Positions 34,271-43,438 of a DNA stretch of 64,000 nucleotides are shown here, piece by piece. The stretch is from positions 3,968,001 to 4,032,000 of the forward strand of contig NZ_CP178621.1 of assembly GCF_047302465.1 (NCBI RefSeq). Reading direction: 5' to 3'. Below the pieces are notes generated by a model that saw nothing but the letters and a program-made list of their open reading frames with translations, ran no database searches and was not told the origin of the DNA. Numbering within the stretch: the first letter of the stretch is position 1; each line of letters opens with the position of its first letter. A program made the position numbers and the translations under genes. Origin of the DNA: JACMRP01 sp047302465 (lineage in GTDB: Bacteria; Bdellovibrionota; Bdellovibrionia; Bdellovibrionales; Bdellovibrionaceae).

Positions 34271-34869
34271 TTTGGATGTTCTTCACGAAGTAAGTGGATT
34301 TTTTGGCTGACAGCCTGAAGACTTTGTCCCAAAGAATCCGCGTTTTGTTCTAAGATTCTCATCTTAGCACTCTGCCCTTCTCGACGAAGATTGTTTGCTT
34401 CATCAATTAAAGGACGTAGACGGGACTCGAACTCTTCGAGGCGACCTGCCAATCTTGCTTTCTCTTCTATAGACAGAGGCTGACCCTCTTGAATTCTAAA
34501 GCTACTCAACGAAAGAGTTAGTTCGCGCACCTTTTCACCCAACATACGGAACTCTTCCATTTTTTGAGCTTGCTCGGTTTTGCGTGCTTGTAATTGCTCC
34601 GCACGAATAGCCACCAAGCTTGCTGCAGCTTCAGCTTGCGCACGAAGCTCGGTCAAGGCATTGGACATATTGATGACTTCTTCCGAGACCCCTTCGCCAC
34701 ATTCGGCAAAAAGTTTAATCAAGCGTTCAGCCTGTTCAAAGTCGAAGTCCGATTTGAGGTCCATGGTATCAATTTTTTGACCAAGACGAACCATTTCAGA
34801 AAAATAGTTATCTAGTTTTACAATAGCTTCTACGAGGGACGACGGATTTTTTATTTTAATTTCAGACAT
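34267..34869 (-). CDS. Coiled-coil protein
   Basis: 200 residues from the ATG at 34869; an in-frame TTG further up has no ribosome binding site. The sequence is almost wholly helical and charged: LRAQAEAAASLVAIRAEQLQ, KMEEFRMLGEKVRELTLSL, LAGRLEEFESRLRPLIDEA. No membrane or signal segments. Probably a cytoplasmic structural or regulatory coiled coil. Overlaps the convergent catalase-fold gene by 4 bases. Confidence 0.65.
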   Translation of the reverse strand: MSEIKIKNPSSLVEAIVKLDNYFSEMVRLGQKIDTMDLKSDFDFEQAERLIKLFAECGEGVSEEVINMSNALTELRAQAEAAASLVAIRAEQLQARKTEQAQKMEEFRMLGEKVRELTLSLSSFRIQEGQPLSIEEKARLAGRLEEFESRLRPLIDEANNLRREGQSAKMRILEQNADSLGQSLQAVSQKIHLLREEHPN

Positions 34870-34995
34870 GCCGCGGTTTATGGCACAACCCCCCGCAGAA
34901 GCCAAATTTTTACTTTGGAAGAAACCGTAACACCGGGCTTCGGGCGTCCTTTTAGATCTTGTTCGAAATGAAAATCTCTAATAGTTTCAATAGCT

Positions 34996-35373
34996 ATGAG
35001 AGAACCCTCTGAATTTTCGAAAAAGGTCCTTAAACTCATTAGCCAAGTTCCTAAAGGAGCCGTGGCAACCTATGGTCAAATAGCAAAGCTTGCAGGCAAG
35101 CCTCAGGGTTCGAGAGGGGTTTCTTGGATTCTTCATTCAAGTTCCAAAGCCTACAATCTGCCATGGCAAAGGATCTTAGGATCAAGCGGGAAGATATCTT
35201 TTCCGGCGGGGTCTACAGAGTTCAAAAAGCAGAAAAAACTGCTTATTAGCGAAGGTATTGAGTTTAACGAAAAAAACGAAATCGATCTTAAAAAGTTCCA
35301 ATGGAAGAAAACGCCGTCTGTTAAAAAGACCTCTGCAAAAGGCCCTCGGCTTTTTGCTTCCACCAAGGATTAA
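34996..35373 (+). CDS. Alkyltransferase-like DNA-binding protein (ATL)
   Basis: 125 residues. The MGMT C-terminal domain is present: VPKGAVATYGQIAKLAG, then SRGVSWIL with the helix-capping Arg40. The active-site PCHR is replaced by PWQR (56-59), the mark of alkyltransferase-like proteins, which bind O6-alkylguanine without repairing it and recruit nucleotide excision repair. The Lys-rich tail may hold DNA. No clear ribosome binding site. Confidence 0.85.
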   Translation: MREPSEFSKKVLKLISQVPKGAVATYGQIAKLAGKPQGSRGVSWILHSSSKAYNLPWQRILGSSGKISFPAGSTEFKKQKKLLISEGIEFNEKNEIDLKKFQWKKTPSVKKTSAKGPRLFASTKD

Positions 35374-35376
35374 GCC

Positions 35377-35754
35377 TTACTTCATCGAGTGCAGCCCAAA
35401 CATATTTCCTTCTGTATCAAAGACAATTGAAATATGTCCATATTGGCCAATTGAAATTTTTGATTTTTGGATTCTACCGCCAAACTCTTTGACTCGCTTT
35501 TCCTCAACACCGCAATCATCACAAGAGAAATAGATCAGGACGCTAGTAGTTCCCGGTTCAAAACCTTTCATCTTGCAAATCGCTCCACTGGCTCCGGCAG
35601 CCGACATGGATCCAGGAAAAGCCCACATTTCAAGATCAGGATTGGTTTCGCCAAGTTTTTCTAGTTTTGTCTGAAGCACATTCTCGTAAAATGTCTTTGC
35701 GCGATTGATGTCAGAAACATAGATTTCAAACCAACCCACTGGATTGTTTTTCAT
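35377..35754 (-). CDS. VOC-family protein (PhnB-like)
   Basis: 125 residues, VOC fold: NPVGWFEIYVSDINRAKTFYENVL at the start, SVLIYFSCDDC in the middle and a closing GHISIVFDTEGNMFGLHS. This order is common in PhnB/glyoxalase-like small proteins; substrate unknown. Convergent with the ATL gene, and 12 bases after the metallo-beta-lactamase gene. Confidence 0.85.
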   Translation of the reverse strand: MKNNPVGWFEIYVSDINRAKTFYENVLQTKLEKLGETNPDLEMWAFPGSMSAAGASGAICKMKGFEPGTTSVLIYFSCDDCGVEEKRVKEFGGRIQKSKISIGQYGHISIVFDTEGNMFGLHSMK

Positions 35755-35766
35755 AATGTGTCCTTT

Positions 35767-37116
35767 CTAGTTTTTGCGTGCCTTGATTCTTCGTAACTGC
35801 GCCTTCTGATAAGAGGCAAATTCACCGTTAAAAAGAGAGCGTACCAAAGGATCTTCCATAATATCTACATGTTTAATTTCATTTTCGATCGTAGGCGTAA
35901 AAACCATATGGTTGATTCGCACATACATAGAAGTAAGTGCCTCACCCTCTTGTAAAGCTGTATACAGTCTGGCAATGGGAACTTCCGTGAACCATCCTAT
36001 AGGACTAGCGCTTTCCCCGACAAACTCGATCTTTCCATCATAGAGGCTATAGCAGAAATTTTGCGCGACACCCTTATGATCGTAAACCGCAAGTTGCCAC
36101 AATCGTGGTTTATCAAAATATGGATCTATAGCTGGCTCCAGCGAGTTGTACTTATCCAAAATCCCCTTCGTGCAATAGGTGTAAACCAGATTTGTCTGCT
36201 CAGCAGTCAGTGGTTCAAAATGCCGAGCGATTTCTGCTGTTGTTAGGGGCTTTATATCTGGATTGTATTCGTAATCCAGATCTTGCCTACCGACTGGCAG
36301 TACCCAACTCAGTGATGAAGCTGTCTCTATGCCATTTGCGCTTAAACTCACTGAAACAGAAGGATTCAGTCTTATCACCTGAGTCTTAGGTAAAGCAGTT
36401 GCAATTTCTTTCTGGAATTGTTGATAAGTAATGGGAAAAAACGCTTGGTTATACCACGACCAATCTTCCATCTGAAACTGACAAGAACTCGGAACCACAT
36501 AGCGCGGATTTAAAACCTGTAGTTGCTCTATCCACTCTGGAGGTAGTTCCAACGAAGCGGGCTCTGAGCGTGAAGGCGCGAGGACTTCCAATTCGCGCAT
36601 TGTTTGAAAAGGCCAGAGAATCATATCCCACGAACCTTTTCTAACTAACAAATCCAACGTGGAATAATCAATCCAAGAATCCACCACGTTTAAGACATTA
36701 ACTCCCGCAGCTTTGATTTGGTAAAGAGAATCCACATCCGCATCCAGGGCTCTTCGCGGGGTGACTTCTATCGATCCGATATTTACTGGCGTATCTAGAT
36801 CGAGAGAGTAGACCTTAGTAAAACCAAGCTCGCGAATTAGTTCTAACATTTCTTCAAATAGGCAATAGATATAGATCGGTGTCTTTCGATCTAAAAGATT
36901 TAAGCTTTCTAAAGAACAGTGGTCATCGTGATAGTGAGAAATAAATACGGCGTCTAATGAAAGCGCTTTTATCTGATTATGATCAAAGCGCACACTAGGA
37001 AATGCATAACAATTTCGACTGAAAGGATTTTCAAAGATGGGATCAAAGGCAATTCGAGTGTTTTCACACTCGAATATGTAACCTGCATGCAAGATTCGCG
37101 AAATTTTTAGTGCCAC
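35767..37116 (-). CDS. Metallo-beta-lactamase-fold hydrolase
   Basis: 449 residues. HxHxDH is present as HYHDDH (61-66), with DPIFENPF and FISH before it. The long C-terminal part (about 250 residues) is not shared with typical small MBL proteins; the overall pattern resembles the UlaG/NAPE-PLD-like group that acts on lipids or lactones, without proof. The start is GTG at 37116 and lacks a clear ribosome binding site. No signal peptide. Confidence 0.75.
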   Translation of the reverse strand: MALKISRILHAGYIFECENTRIAFDPIFENPFSRNCYAFPSVRFDHNQIKALSLDAVFISHYHDDHCSLESLNLLDRKTPIYIYCLFEEMLELIRELGFTKVYSLDLDTPVNIGSIEVTPRRALDADVDSLYQIKAAGVNVLNVVDSWIDYSTLDLLVRKGSWDMILWPFQTMRELEVLAPSRSEPASLELPPEWIEQLQVLNPRYVVPSSCQFQMEDWSWYNQAFFPITYQQFQKEIATALPKTQVIRLNPSVSVSLSANGIETASSLSWVLPVGRQDLDYEYNPDIKPLTTAEIARHFEPLTAEQTNLVYTYCTKGILDKYNSLEPAIDPYFDKPRLWQLAVYDHKGVAQNFCYSLYDGKIEFVGESASPIGWFTEVPIARLYTALQEGEALTSMYVRINHMVFTPTIENEIKHVDIMEDPLVRSLFNGEFASYQKAQLRRIKARKN

Positions 37117-37166
37117 AGCAACGCATATTACTGGGACGCCTGTCGTAAATCCAGCGGCAAACTGCC

Positions 37167-37526
37167 CTACTCAAAAAAACAAATGCCTTTGTAATTATGA
37201 TTCATCTTTGTACCGCATGTACCACTGATACTAATGCGATAAGCCGGAAACTCAGAATCTGGAATCATGTCAAAAGTGCAATGGCCAGATTCAACAACTA
37301 AAGTCGAATTGGCGGGGTCCACAGACTCTCTGGATTTACTAACAATTTGAACTGTCGTTTCATCTTGTGCAGAGACTAAGTTGAACACCACAGCTTGCTT
37401 TGTTAGACCACCTTTACCGCTTAGATTGGGTTCGTATCCAGAACAGTTATAGCTGACAGCGGCGCGCGCACTCGCAAAACCTGATATTGCAGTCACAATC
37501 AAAAATGCCGTAATATTCTTTTTCAT
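37167..37526 (-). CDS. Small exported protein
   Basis: 119 residues: signal peptide (MKKNITAFLIVTAISGFASARA), then a soluble domain with four Cys (NCSG, HCTF, GTCGT, ICFF) likely in disulfides. ATG follows AAGGAG. It is 24 bases after the 180-residue exported protein, same operon. Function unknown. Confidence 0.65.
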   Translation of the reverse strand: MKKNITAFLIVTAISGFASARAAVSYNCSGYEPNLSGKGGLTKQAVVFNLVSAQDETTVQIVSKSRESVDPANSTLVVESGHCTFDMIPDSEFPAYRISISGTCGTKMNHNYKGICFFE

Positions 37527-37550
37527 TTTCTTAACTCCTTAAGATTAGTT

Positions 37551-38093
37551 TTAGCAGGCCATGCCAGAACTGTAAGTCAGTTCGCAGTCCAAGATTTGGG
37601 TATCGATTGGAATGTCGCTTTTTTTGTTTCTGAGATCGCCGTGGAAAATGCCTTTGAATTTGGCTGATCCATTCCTGTCATTGCACTCGTCTTTTTCTGC
37701 TTCGAAATCCCACTTTACAGCCTTGCCGTCAGTATCAAATGCCGTCACGGTGTTTGGAATCGCGACGACCGAGAAGCCACCCCACAAATTAACTTTGTTT
37801 TCGTAATAGTTGTTTGCAGTCACAGTAATAACTCCCAAAGGCGAGTTATGGAATGTTTGACCATAAGGCTTTGACTCGTGTGGAGTTGGCAGAATATGTT
37901 TTTGACCGTTAATAGTGACAGAGATCTCGGGAGCATAGTCCTCTGAGTAGTTTGCACGGTGTAAGTAAAATTCAATGACTTGGTTCGAGCCCGAGTTCAT
38001 CGCAGATTTGCAAACCAACGTGTGGCCACCTGAATGTGCCAATGCGCCCGTCGAGATCAATAAGAGTACCAAAGAAGTAATTACATGTTTCAT
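37551..38093 (-). CDS. Exported protein
   Basis: 180 residues from the ATG at 38093 (AGGAG upstream; a longer frame lacks this). Signal peptide ending GALA, then HSGGHTLVCKS and a beta-rich body with four Cys. No known family. Paired with the 119-residue gene, and divergent from a LysR regulator, which may control both. Confidence 0.65.
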   Translation of the reverse strand: MKHVITSLVLLLISTGALAHSGGHTLVCKSAMNSGSNQVIEFYLHRANYSEDYAPEISVTINGQKHILPTPHESKPYGQTFHNSPLGVITVTANNYYENKVNLWGGFSVVAIPNTVTAFDTDGKAVKWDFEAEKDECNDRNGSAKFKGIFHGDLRNKKSDIPIDTQILDCELTYSSGMAC

Positions 38094-38213
38094 TTCTAAA
38101 TCTCCTGATAAAGATGAATACAAGCGCAAACTAGTTTACTTCCATTAGTTTGAAAATTAGAATGATTGTATATTTGATATCGAATTTTTAGATATATATA
38201 AGTGGTTGAAATT

Positions 38214-39116
38214 ATGGAGTTAAATTACCTTCGTGTGTTTTTTGAAGTGGCAAAATCAGGCAAGTTCTCGGATGCCGCAAGAAAAATGAATATCAGTCAA
38301 TCGGCATTAAGTCGATCTGTGGCCCTTCTAGAAGAAAGCGAAGGAGTCACCCTTTTTGACCGCTCTAAAAAAGGTGTCGCTTTGACACCCAAGGGACAAG
38401 AGGTTTTTCATCTTTGCGAACAACTGTTTCGTACCGAAAAAGAGATAGAAAATCTTTGCCGTGGGATTCAGGAAAAATGCGAAGGGCCACTACGTTTCTC
38501 AGCAGCAGATCACGTCATCAACGATTACCTGGTTAAGCCTCTGCATGAATTCCGCAGAAAATACAATAAGGTGGTTCCCAGTATCCGTTCTGGCACTCCA
38601 GACGAAGTGATCCAAGCAGTGCTCAACACCGACTGTGAGTTTGGACTTCTCTTTGCGAAGGTGAATCTTCCCAATGTCGAGTACCGAATTCTTCATCGCG
38701 AAGCTATGGCGGTTGTTTGCCATCCCCGTCTGTGGAAAGAGAATAAATCTTCTAGTAACGAAAAAACTCTGAAAGCTATCCTTAAAAACTATGGTTATAT
38801 CTGCTCTATTGGGGCTCTTCTAGAAACTCGCCCGTCTCGAGTAATTATGGAGCTATTTGGAGAAGCTCCTCAAATTGGGCTTGAAACCAATAGCCAAGAG
38901 TCGCAAAAGCGCTTCTGTCTTGCCGGAGAAGGCGTCGCTTACCTATCTCGCTTCATGGTCGCCAAAGAAATTGAAAGCGGCAAGCTCTTCGAGATTCCAG
39001 TCGATCATCCTCATTCATTTAACCTTTGGCTGGCCACCGCAAAGGGAAAGCATCTAAGCCTCACCTCACGAATGTTTTTAAAGCACCTTCGCCCTGATAT
39101 GGAGTGGAATGTTTGA
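38214..39116 (+). CDS. LysR-family regulator
   Basis: 300 residues from the ATG at 38214. HTH: LNYLRVFFEVAKSGKFSDAARKMNISQSALSRSV, the usual LysR opening. The effector domain follows, with two Rossmann-like lobes. The upstream region is very AT-rich and there is no strong ribosome binding site; a GTG four codons upstream is a possible alternative. Divergent from the exported-protein pair. Confidence 0.85.
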   Translation: MELNYLRVFFEVAKSGKFSDAARKMNISQSALSRSVALLEESEGVTLFDRSKKGVALTPKGQEVFHLCEQLFRTEKEIENLCRGIQEKCEGPLRFSAADHVINDYLVKPLHEFRRKYNKVVPSIRSGTPDEVIQAVLNTDCEFGLLFAKVNLPNVEYRILHREAMAVVCHPRLWKENKSSSNEKTLKAILKNYGYICSIGALLETRPSRVIMELFGEAPQIGLETNSQESQKRFCLAGEGVAYLSRFMVAKEIESGKLFEIPVDHPHSFNLWLATAKGKHLSLTSRMFLKHLRPDMEWNV

Positions 39117-39299
39117 CAGTAGTGTATAGAACTTTTCTACCGATTTGATTGTTTAGGAAATGTTTTAAAAACTGAAAAACTCTTGGTTGAAAAATTTAAA
39201 ATTCGACAGAGAGAAAATCCCAAAGAAAAACACTCTGCACACAGGGCTTTGTCTTTACAGAAAAATCTAAGAAACTAGTAAGAGACTCATGGAGGAAGT

Positions 39300-40535
39300 A
39301 TGACGTCTTTTACGAAATATGGTGGCCTTACGGCGCTGGCCTTGCTGGTGGCCCTGGGCTTTCAGAACTGCGCTCAGGTTCAAGATCAAGAGCAGTGGTC
39401 TGAATTCAAAATGTCTTCGACGTCTACTGGTTATGGCAACATCAACGAAGGTGTTGAAAGCATTCTGCTTAAAAGCAAAATCTCTGAGCAAAATCCTCAT
39501 AGATGTGTAAAAACCAGAGAAAACTGTTTTAGTGAAACCTTTAAGCAACCTATCAAAAATACCCGAGCCGTGGATGTACTTTTTGTAGTGCAAACCTCGG
39601 CTTCTATCAGTGCTCAACGCCAGGCTATAGTTGCGGGTATAAACGACTTCATTACTTCGTTACCAATGGGTTCTAACTTTAATATTGGTGTCATGTTAGC
39701 GCACGGAAGCAGATCAAATTGGGCTGGACGCCTCTATCGTGCTCAGGCTGAGCCGATCGTACTTAAATCTGCCGAGCTTACAAACGCGCAGATTCAAGAA
39801 TACATAGGTATGAAACTGAACCAAGTGGTGATGGATCCAGACGCGGGTGGAGGCGAGGAGGGGCTCTTCTCATTATACCGCGGGATTACCACGCCTGTTC
39901 TGCTGTCAGATTCCCAAGGAGCGGGATTCTTTCGAGCAGACGCAGCTCTTGGCGTAGTTTTCGTTGCTGATCGTAGAGACATCTGCGCCGTCGTCCCAGC
40001 AGGTGTTGCACCAGAAACAGACCCAAATAAACTAGCCGCCCGCAATCGAGATTGTGAGGGGCTGACTGCCAATGGTCTTTCCAACCAATTAAAAGTATTA
40101 AAGGGCACACTCCCCCTAGCTGTTTCTGGGATTATCTATGCGGATGCTCCGGCGCCAGCGGGTAAGGAGATCGGCTATGGTTATACAGATATGATCGCAC
40201 TAAATCCTGGTGTCGCTATTGATATTGCCAATGATGATATCGATCAGGGCTTGGCCTCTATTGCAGAACTGAGCGGCCAACAGATGATGGTGCAAAACGA
40301 ATTTATTCTTGATTACACAGGGATCGATCCTAAAACAGTGATCGTCACTGTGAACGGAGTGGGCGTTGCCTATACTTTGGATGGCAACAAAGTCACAATC
40401 AAATCCACTATTCCGGCTGGCGCCGTCGTCGTGATTGCATATTGCTTAAAATCCAAACCAAATACCAATGGCTGCCATCATCGAATGAAGAAAGGCCACA
40501 AAGACGGGTCAAAGAAATACAAGAACCGCCACTAA
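39300..40535 (+). CDS. VWA-like lipoprotein with altered MIDAS
   Basis: 411 residues. Lipobox FQNC places the lipidated Cys at 24. A VWA-like fold begins VDVLFVVQTSASIS (92-104); the usual MIDAS start D-x-S-x-S is Q98-T-S-A-S, so the metal-binding Asp is lost. The C terminus carries a Lys/His-rich tail (GHKDGSKKYKNRH). VWA domains bind partners, here probably on the cell surface. GGAGGA precedes the start. Confidence 0.75.
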   Translation: MTSFTKYGGLTALALLVALGFQNCAQVQDQEQWSEFKMSSTSTGYGNINEGVESILLKSKISEQNPHRCVKTRENCFSETFKQPIKNTRAVDVLFVVQTSASISAQRQAIVAGINDFITSLPMGSNFNIGVMLAHGSRSNWAGRLYRAQAEPIVLKSAELTNAQIQEYIGMKLNQVVMDPDAGGGEEGLFSLYRGITTPVLLSDSQGAGFFRADAALGVVFVADRRDICAVVPAGVAPETDPNKLAARNRDCEGLTANGLSNQLKVLKGTLPLAVSGIIYADAPAPAGKEIGYGYTDMIALNPGVAIDIANDDIDQGLASIAELSGQQMMVQNEFILDYTGIDPKTVIVTVNGVGVAYTLDGNKVTIKSTIPAGAVVVIAYCLKSKPNTNGCHHRMKKGHKDGSKKYKNRH

Positions 40536-40548
40536 GTGAATCTAGCAA

Positions 40549-40947
40549 CTATCTTTCTAAGATGGATTTGAGCTTCGCGAGGTCCGCCATGATCTGATTA
40601 GCGTCGTTTTTAAAATCCTCATCAGACATACGAGGCAAACGATAAAGAGTAAACATGACTTCGCTGCCATCAGAGTTTTTGATCACACGAAATGGATTAT
40701 GATTCGTTTCACCATTTGGAAGAGTCACATCATGATCCATGACGCCGAAACGATTTCTATCAGCGAATTTAATGCGTACAATCCCCATCGGAGACTCCGC
40801 CACCCACGTATCATCTGACTTTGTCACTTTGGCATCGCTAAGGCCAGCTGCCCACATGTGCAGGTTTTCGGGGTTAGACGTGAACTCATAGACTTCTTGA
40901 GATGGGCGCTGAATAGATACGCTGATGTGTTTTGCTTGATAAGTCAT
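40549..40947 (-). CDS. SRPBCC-family protein
   Basis: 132 residues: HISVSIQRPSQEVYEFTSNPENLHMW at the start, then FGVMDHDVTLPNGE and a long C-terminal helix. A small START-like domain for a hydrophobic ligand. It starts 15 bases after the LysR gene stop, so the two are probably co-transcribed. Confidence 0.8.
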   Translation of the reverse strand: MTYQAKHISVSIQRPSQEVYEFTSNPENLHMWAAGLSDAKVTKSDDTWVAESPMGIVRIKFADRNRFGVMDHDVTLPNGETNHNPFRVIKNSDGSEVMFTLYRLPRMSDEDFKNDANQIMADLAKLKSILER

Positions 40948-40962
40948 ATTGTAATCCTTCTA

Positions 40963-41862
40963 CTACTTCTGGCTTTTAAGGACTGATTGCAAATCTTCTA
41001 AGAGGTAATCCATTGTCATTTTCAGCCTTGCTGATGAGGATGAAGACAAAGGAGATATCATTGATACGGGTAATCCCATACTTCTCCACTCTGGCAGCAC
41101 CCGTACTATTTTTCCAGACTCTAGATCATTTTCACAGAGGTAATTTGGCACGAGAGCCACGCCGCCATCTGCAAGCACCATTTTGAGAATGCTGCTCATT
41201 TGATTTGAACTGATGCGGTTATTAACGGGAACATGAGCAGTGCCACCTTTTGTCGATGTGAGTTTCCACTTTCTGAAATGCTGACTACTGAGGCTTAAAC
41301 AATCATGCTTTTCGAGATCCTTGGGACTTCGAATCTTTTCTTTGTTACTTAAGTATTTCGGAGTTGCCACAGCAATCAAAATAACATCGCCAGCGCGTTT
41401 AACTTTGAAGCTGCTTTCGTTCGGGCGACCAATGCGAATAGCTATATCAAATCCATCTTTCACAAGGTCAATGAGCTCATTTGTGTATTTTAGTTCAAAA
41501 CTGAGTCGCGGATGTCGCTGAGTGAGCTTTGCCACCGCCGGAGCAATGACATAAGTTCCTAGATCTTCTGGAGCCGTGATCTTTACCAAACCTGACAGAA
41601 GACTGTCCCCTCCATTTAAAGATTTCTGCGCATCTTCTAAAATTTGAATCGGCCCTAGGCTTGTTTCATAAAAAACTCGGCCGGCAGCTGTTAACGAAAG
41701 GCTTCTAGTAGTTCTTACTATGAGCTTAGTGCCAGATTCTTTCTCGAGTCGAGAGACAGCTTTACTGATTGTTGATTTAGGCAAATTCAATAAATCCGCA
41801 GCTTTAGAAAAGCTGCCGTTTTGCACGACTTTAACGAAGATTCTGGTTAGGTCTAAATTCAT
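40963..41862 (-). CDS. LysR-family regulator
   Basis: 299 residues. HTH at residues 1-60 (LTRIFVKVVQNGSFSKAADLLNLPKSTISKAV). The effector domain contains the two-lobed inducer-binding fold. Divergent from the NmrA-like gene at 41994, with a T-N11-A palindrome in between, so it probably controls that gene and itself. Confidence 0.85.
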   Translation of the reverse strand: MNLDLTRIFVKVVQNGSFSKAADLLNLPKSTISKAVSRLEKESGTKLIVRTTRSLSLTAAGRVFYETSLGPIQILEDAQKSLNGGDSLLSGLVKITAPEDLGTYVIAPAVAKLTQRHPRLSFELKYTNELIDLVKDGFDIAIRIGRPNESSFKVKRAGDVILIAVATPKYLSNKEKIRSPKDLEKHDCLSLSSQHFRKWKLTSTKGGTAHVPVNNRISSNQMSSILKMVLADGGVALVPNYLCENDLESGKIVRVLPEWRSMGLPVSMISPLSSSSSARLKMTMDYLLEDLQSVLKSQK

Positions 41863-41902
41863 AGGCCCTCCGATTGTTTCTATATGGAAACATTATTATT
41901 CA

Positions 41903-41917
41903 ATTAGTGCCACTAAT
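41903..41917. promoter_or_regulatory. LysR-type operator between divergent regulator and NmrA-like gene
   Basis: ATTAGTG (41903-41909), one base, CACTAAT (41911-41917): perfect 7-bp arms that contain the T-N11-A spacing of LysR boxes. A second inverted repeat, GTTTC with GAAAC and a six-base spacer, lies at 41876-41891, closer to the LysR start, and may be an additional half-site. Confidence 0.55.
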
Positions 41918-41993
41918 CAACAATGGGAAAATAGACGATACTATCTAAGTCAGGCCAGCATAGAGATTGGCCAACGAACTTAAGGAGTATCCC

Positions 41994-42833
41994 ATGAAAC
42001 AAGATCTAATTTTAGTAACAGGCGCCTCTGGCACAGTCGGCACAGAACTTATTCGCCTCTTGAAAGCTGAAGGCCACAAGATCCGCGCCACCACTAGTAA
42101 AACACCTAAAGATGCCTCTTCAGTGCATGTAAACTTAGCCACCGGAGAAGGCATTCGTGAAGCCTTTGAGGGTGTAGATAAAGTTTTTCTACTGTCCCCT
42201 CCCGGATATGCAGACCAATACAAAATGCTTTCACCCATGATTCAAGAGGCAAAACGCCGTGGGGTTAAGAAAGTCGTTTTGATGACAGCTATGGGTGCCA
42301 ATGCCTCGGATGAGACCCCTTTCCGTCGTGCCGAGATCGAGCTTGAAAAGTCTGGGCTGACTTACAATATCGTTCGTCCAAACTGGTTTATGGAAAACTT
42401 CAATACGTTCTGGATTCAAGGTATTCGCGAGCACGGAAAAATCCTTTTGCCTGCCGGTAAAGCTAAAACTAGCTTCATCGATGCAAAAGATATCTCGGCG
42501 GTGATTGCGAAACTTCTAACGACAGATAAGTTTGATAACAAAGACTTTGATCTAACAGGCCCTCAAGCCTTGGATCATGATGAAGTGGCTAAAGCTATTT
42601 CGGATGTGACAGGCAAGAAAATCGTTTACCAAGAAATTCAACCCAATGAACTCAAAGTGGGCCTCTTGGCTGCGGGTCTTCCAGCAGACTATACAGAATT
42701 CTTACTCGCAATCCTTGGTTTCTTACGTGAAGGTTACAGCGCAAGAACCACAACGAGTGTAAAAGACATTCTTGGTCGCGCACCTGGAGATATCAAACAA
42801 TATGCTCAAGCTCACAAGCAGGCTTGGTTATAA
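41994..42833 (+). CDS. NmrA-like NAD(P)-binding oxidoreductase
   Basis: 279 residues from the ATG at 41994 (TAAGGAG). The Rossmann motif LVTGASGTVGTELIRLL is near residue 5, followed by RATTSKTPKD. The catalytic Tyr-x-x-x-Lys of classical SDRs is not seen, as expected for NmrA/azoreductase-like members. It ends with a strong terminator at 42845. Function unknown; probably regulated by the divergent LysR protein. Confidence 0.8.
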   Translation: MKQDLILVTGASGTVGTELIRLLKAEGHKIRATTSKTPKDASSVHVNLATGEGIREAFEGVDKVFLLSPPGYADQYKMLSPMIQEAKRRGVKKVVLMTAMGANASDETPFRRAEIELEKSGLTYNIVRPNWFMENFNTFWIQGIREHGKILLPAGKAKTSFIDAKDISAVIAKLLTTDKFDNKDFDLTGPQALDHDEVAKAISDVTGKKIVYQEIQPNELKVGLLAAGLPADYTEFLLAILGFLREGYSARTTTSVKDILGRAPGDIKQYAQAHKQAWL

Positions 42834-42844
42834 GAATCAAATCC

Positions 42845-42884
42845 ACCGAGTTCTGGTTTCGTCAGAACTCGGTTTCTTCTATTT
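42845..42884 (+). terminator. Intrinsic terminator
   Basis: ACCGAGTTCTG pairs with CAGAACTCGGT (11 bp, 42845-42873) around a 7-base loop, followed by TTTCTTCTATTT. It ends the NmrA-like transcript; the tail overlaps the last bases of the convergent TPR gene. Confidence 0.8.
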
Positions 42885-43361
42885 CCAAGTTTCATCGAGC
42901 TTGTCTGAGTAAAATCTCAAGGCCTTGTCATATTGTTTGATGTTCCCATCGCTCGTTGTATCTATAAGATGGATAAGAAGCTCGCCCACAGAGTCATGGA
43001 ATTTTCCAAGATTATACAAAGTCAGAGCTCTAAATACTTTTAGGGCCCGGTCCTCTGGGAACTCTTGAATCCCTTTGTCGAAGGTTTTCAGAGATTTCTC
43101 ATACTCACCCAAACATCTATACGTACTTCCGAGTCCAAGGAACGCCCCTTGACGATCCTCCGCAAGCCCATGAGCAATCGCGGCTTCATAATATGGCACG
43201 GCGGCAGATTCATTCCCCATGAAATCACAAGTCCAAGCCAGCTGGTAGTTTACGTCGGGATCTGTGGGGTGCGATTCATGAAGACTTTTTAAAATCTTCA
43301 TCGCCTCTTCAGGTTTATTGTTTTTTCGAAGCTGTTTGGCTTCTTCTAACTTTGTTTTCAT
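42879..43361 (-). CDS. Tetratricopeptide-repeat protein
   Basis: 160 residues from the ATG at 43361 (AAGGTG upstream). Three TPR-like units: KLEEAKQLRKNNKPEEAMKIL, VNYQLAWTCDFMGNESAAVPYY and ALKVFRALTLYNLGKFHDSV. Widely found small TPR proteins of this form are scaffolds of unknown partner. Divergent from the exonuclease gene. Confidence 0.8.
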   Translation of the reverse strand: MKTKLEEAKQLRKNNKPEEAMKILKSLHESHPTDPDVNYQLAWTCDFMGNESAAVPYYEAAIAHGLAEDRQGAFLGLGSTYRCLGEYEKSLKTFDKGIQEFPEDRALKVFRALTLYNLGKFHDSVGELLIHLIDTTSDGNIKQYDKALRFYSDKLDETWK

Positions 43362-43438
43362 AAACACCTTCTATGAATCTGTGTGCCTTGAATTGCTTTT
43401 CCTTTCATGGAATCCTACAGAAAAGCACAGGAAGCAAT

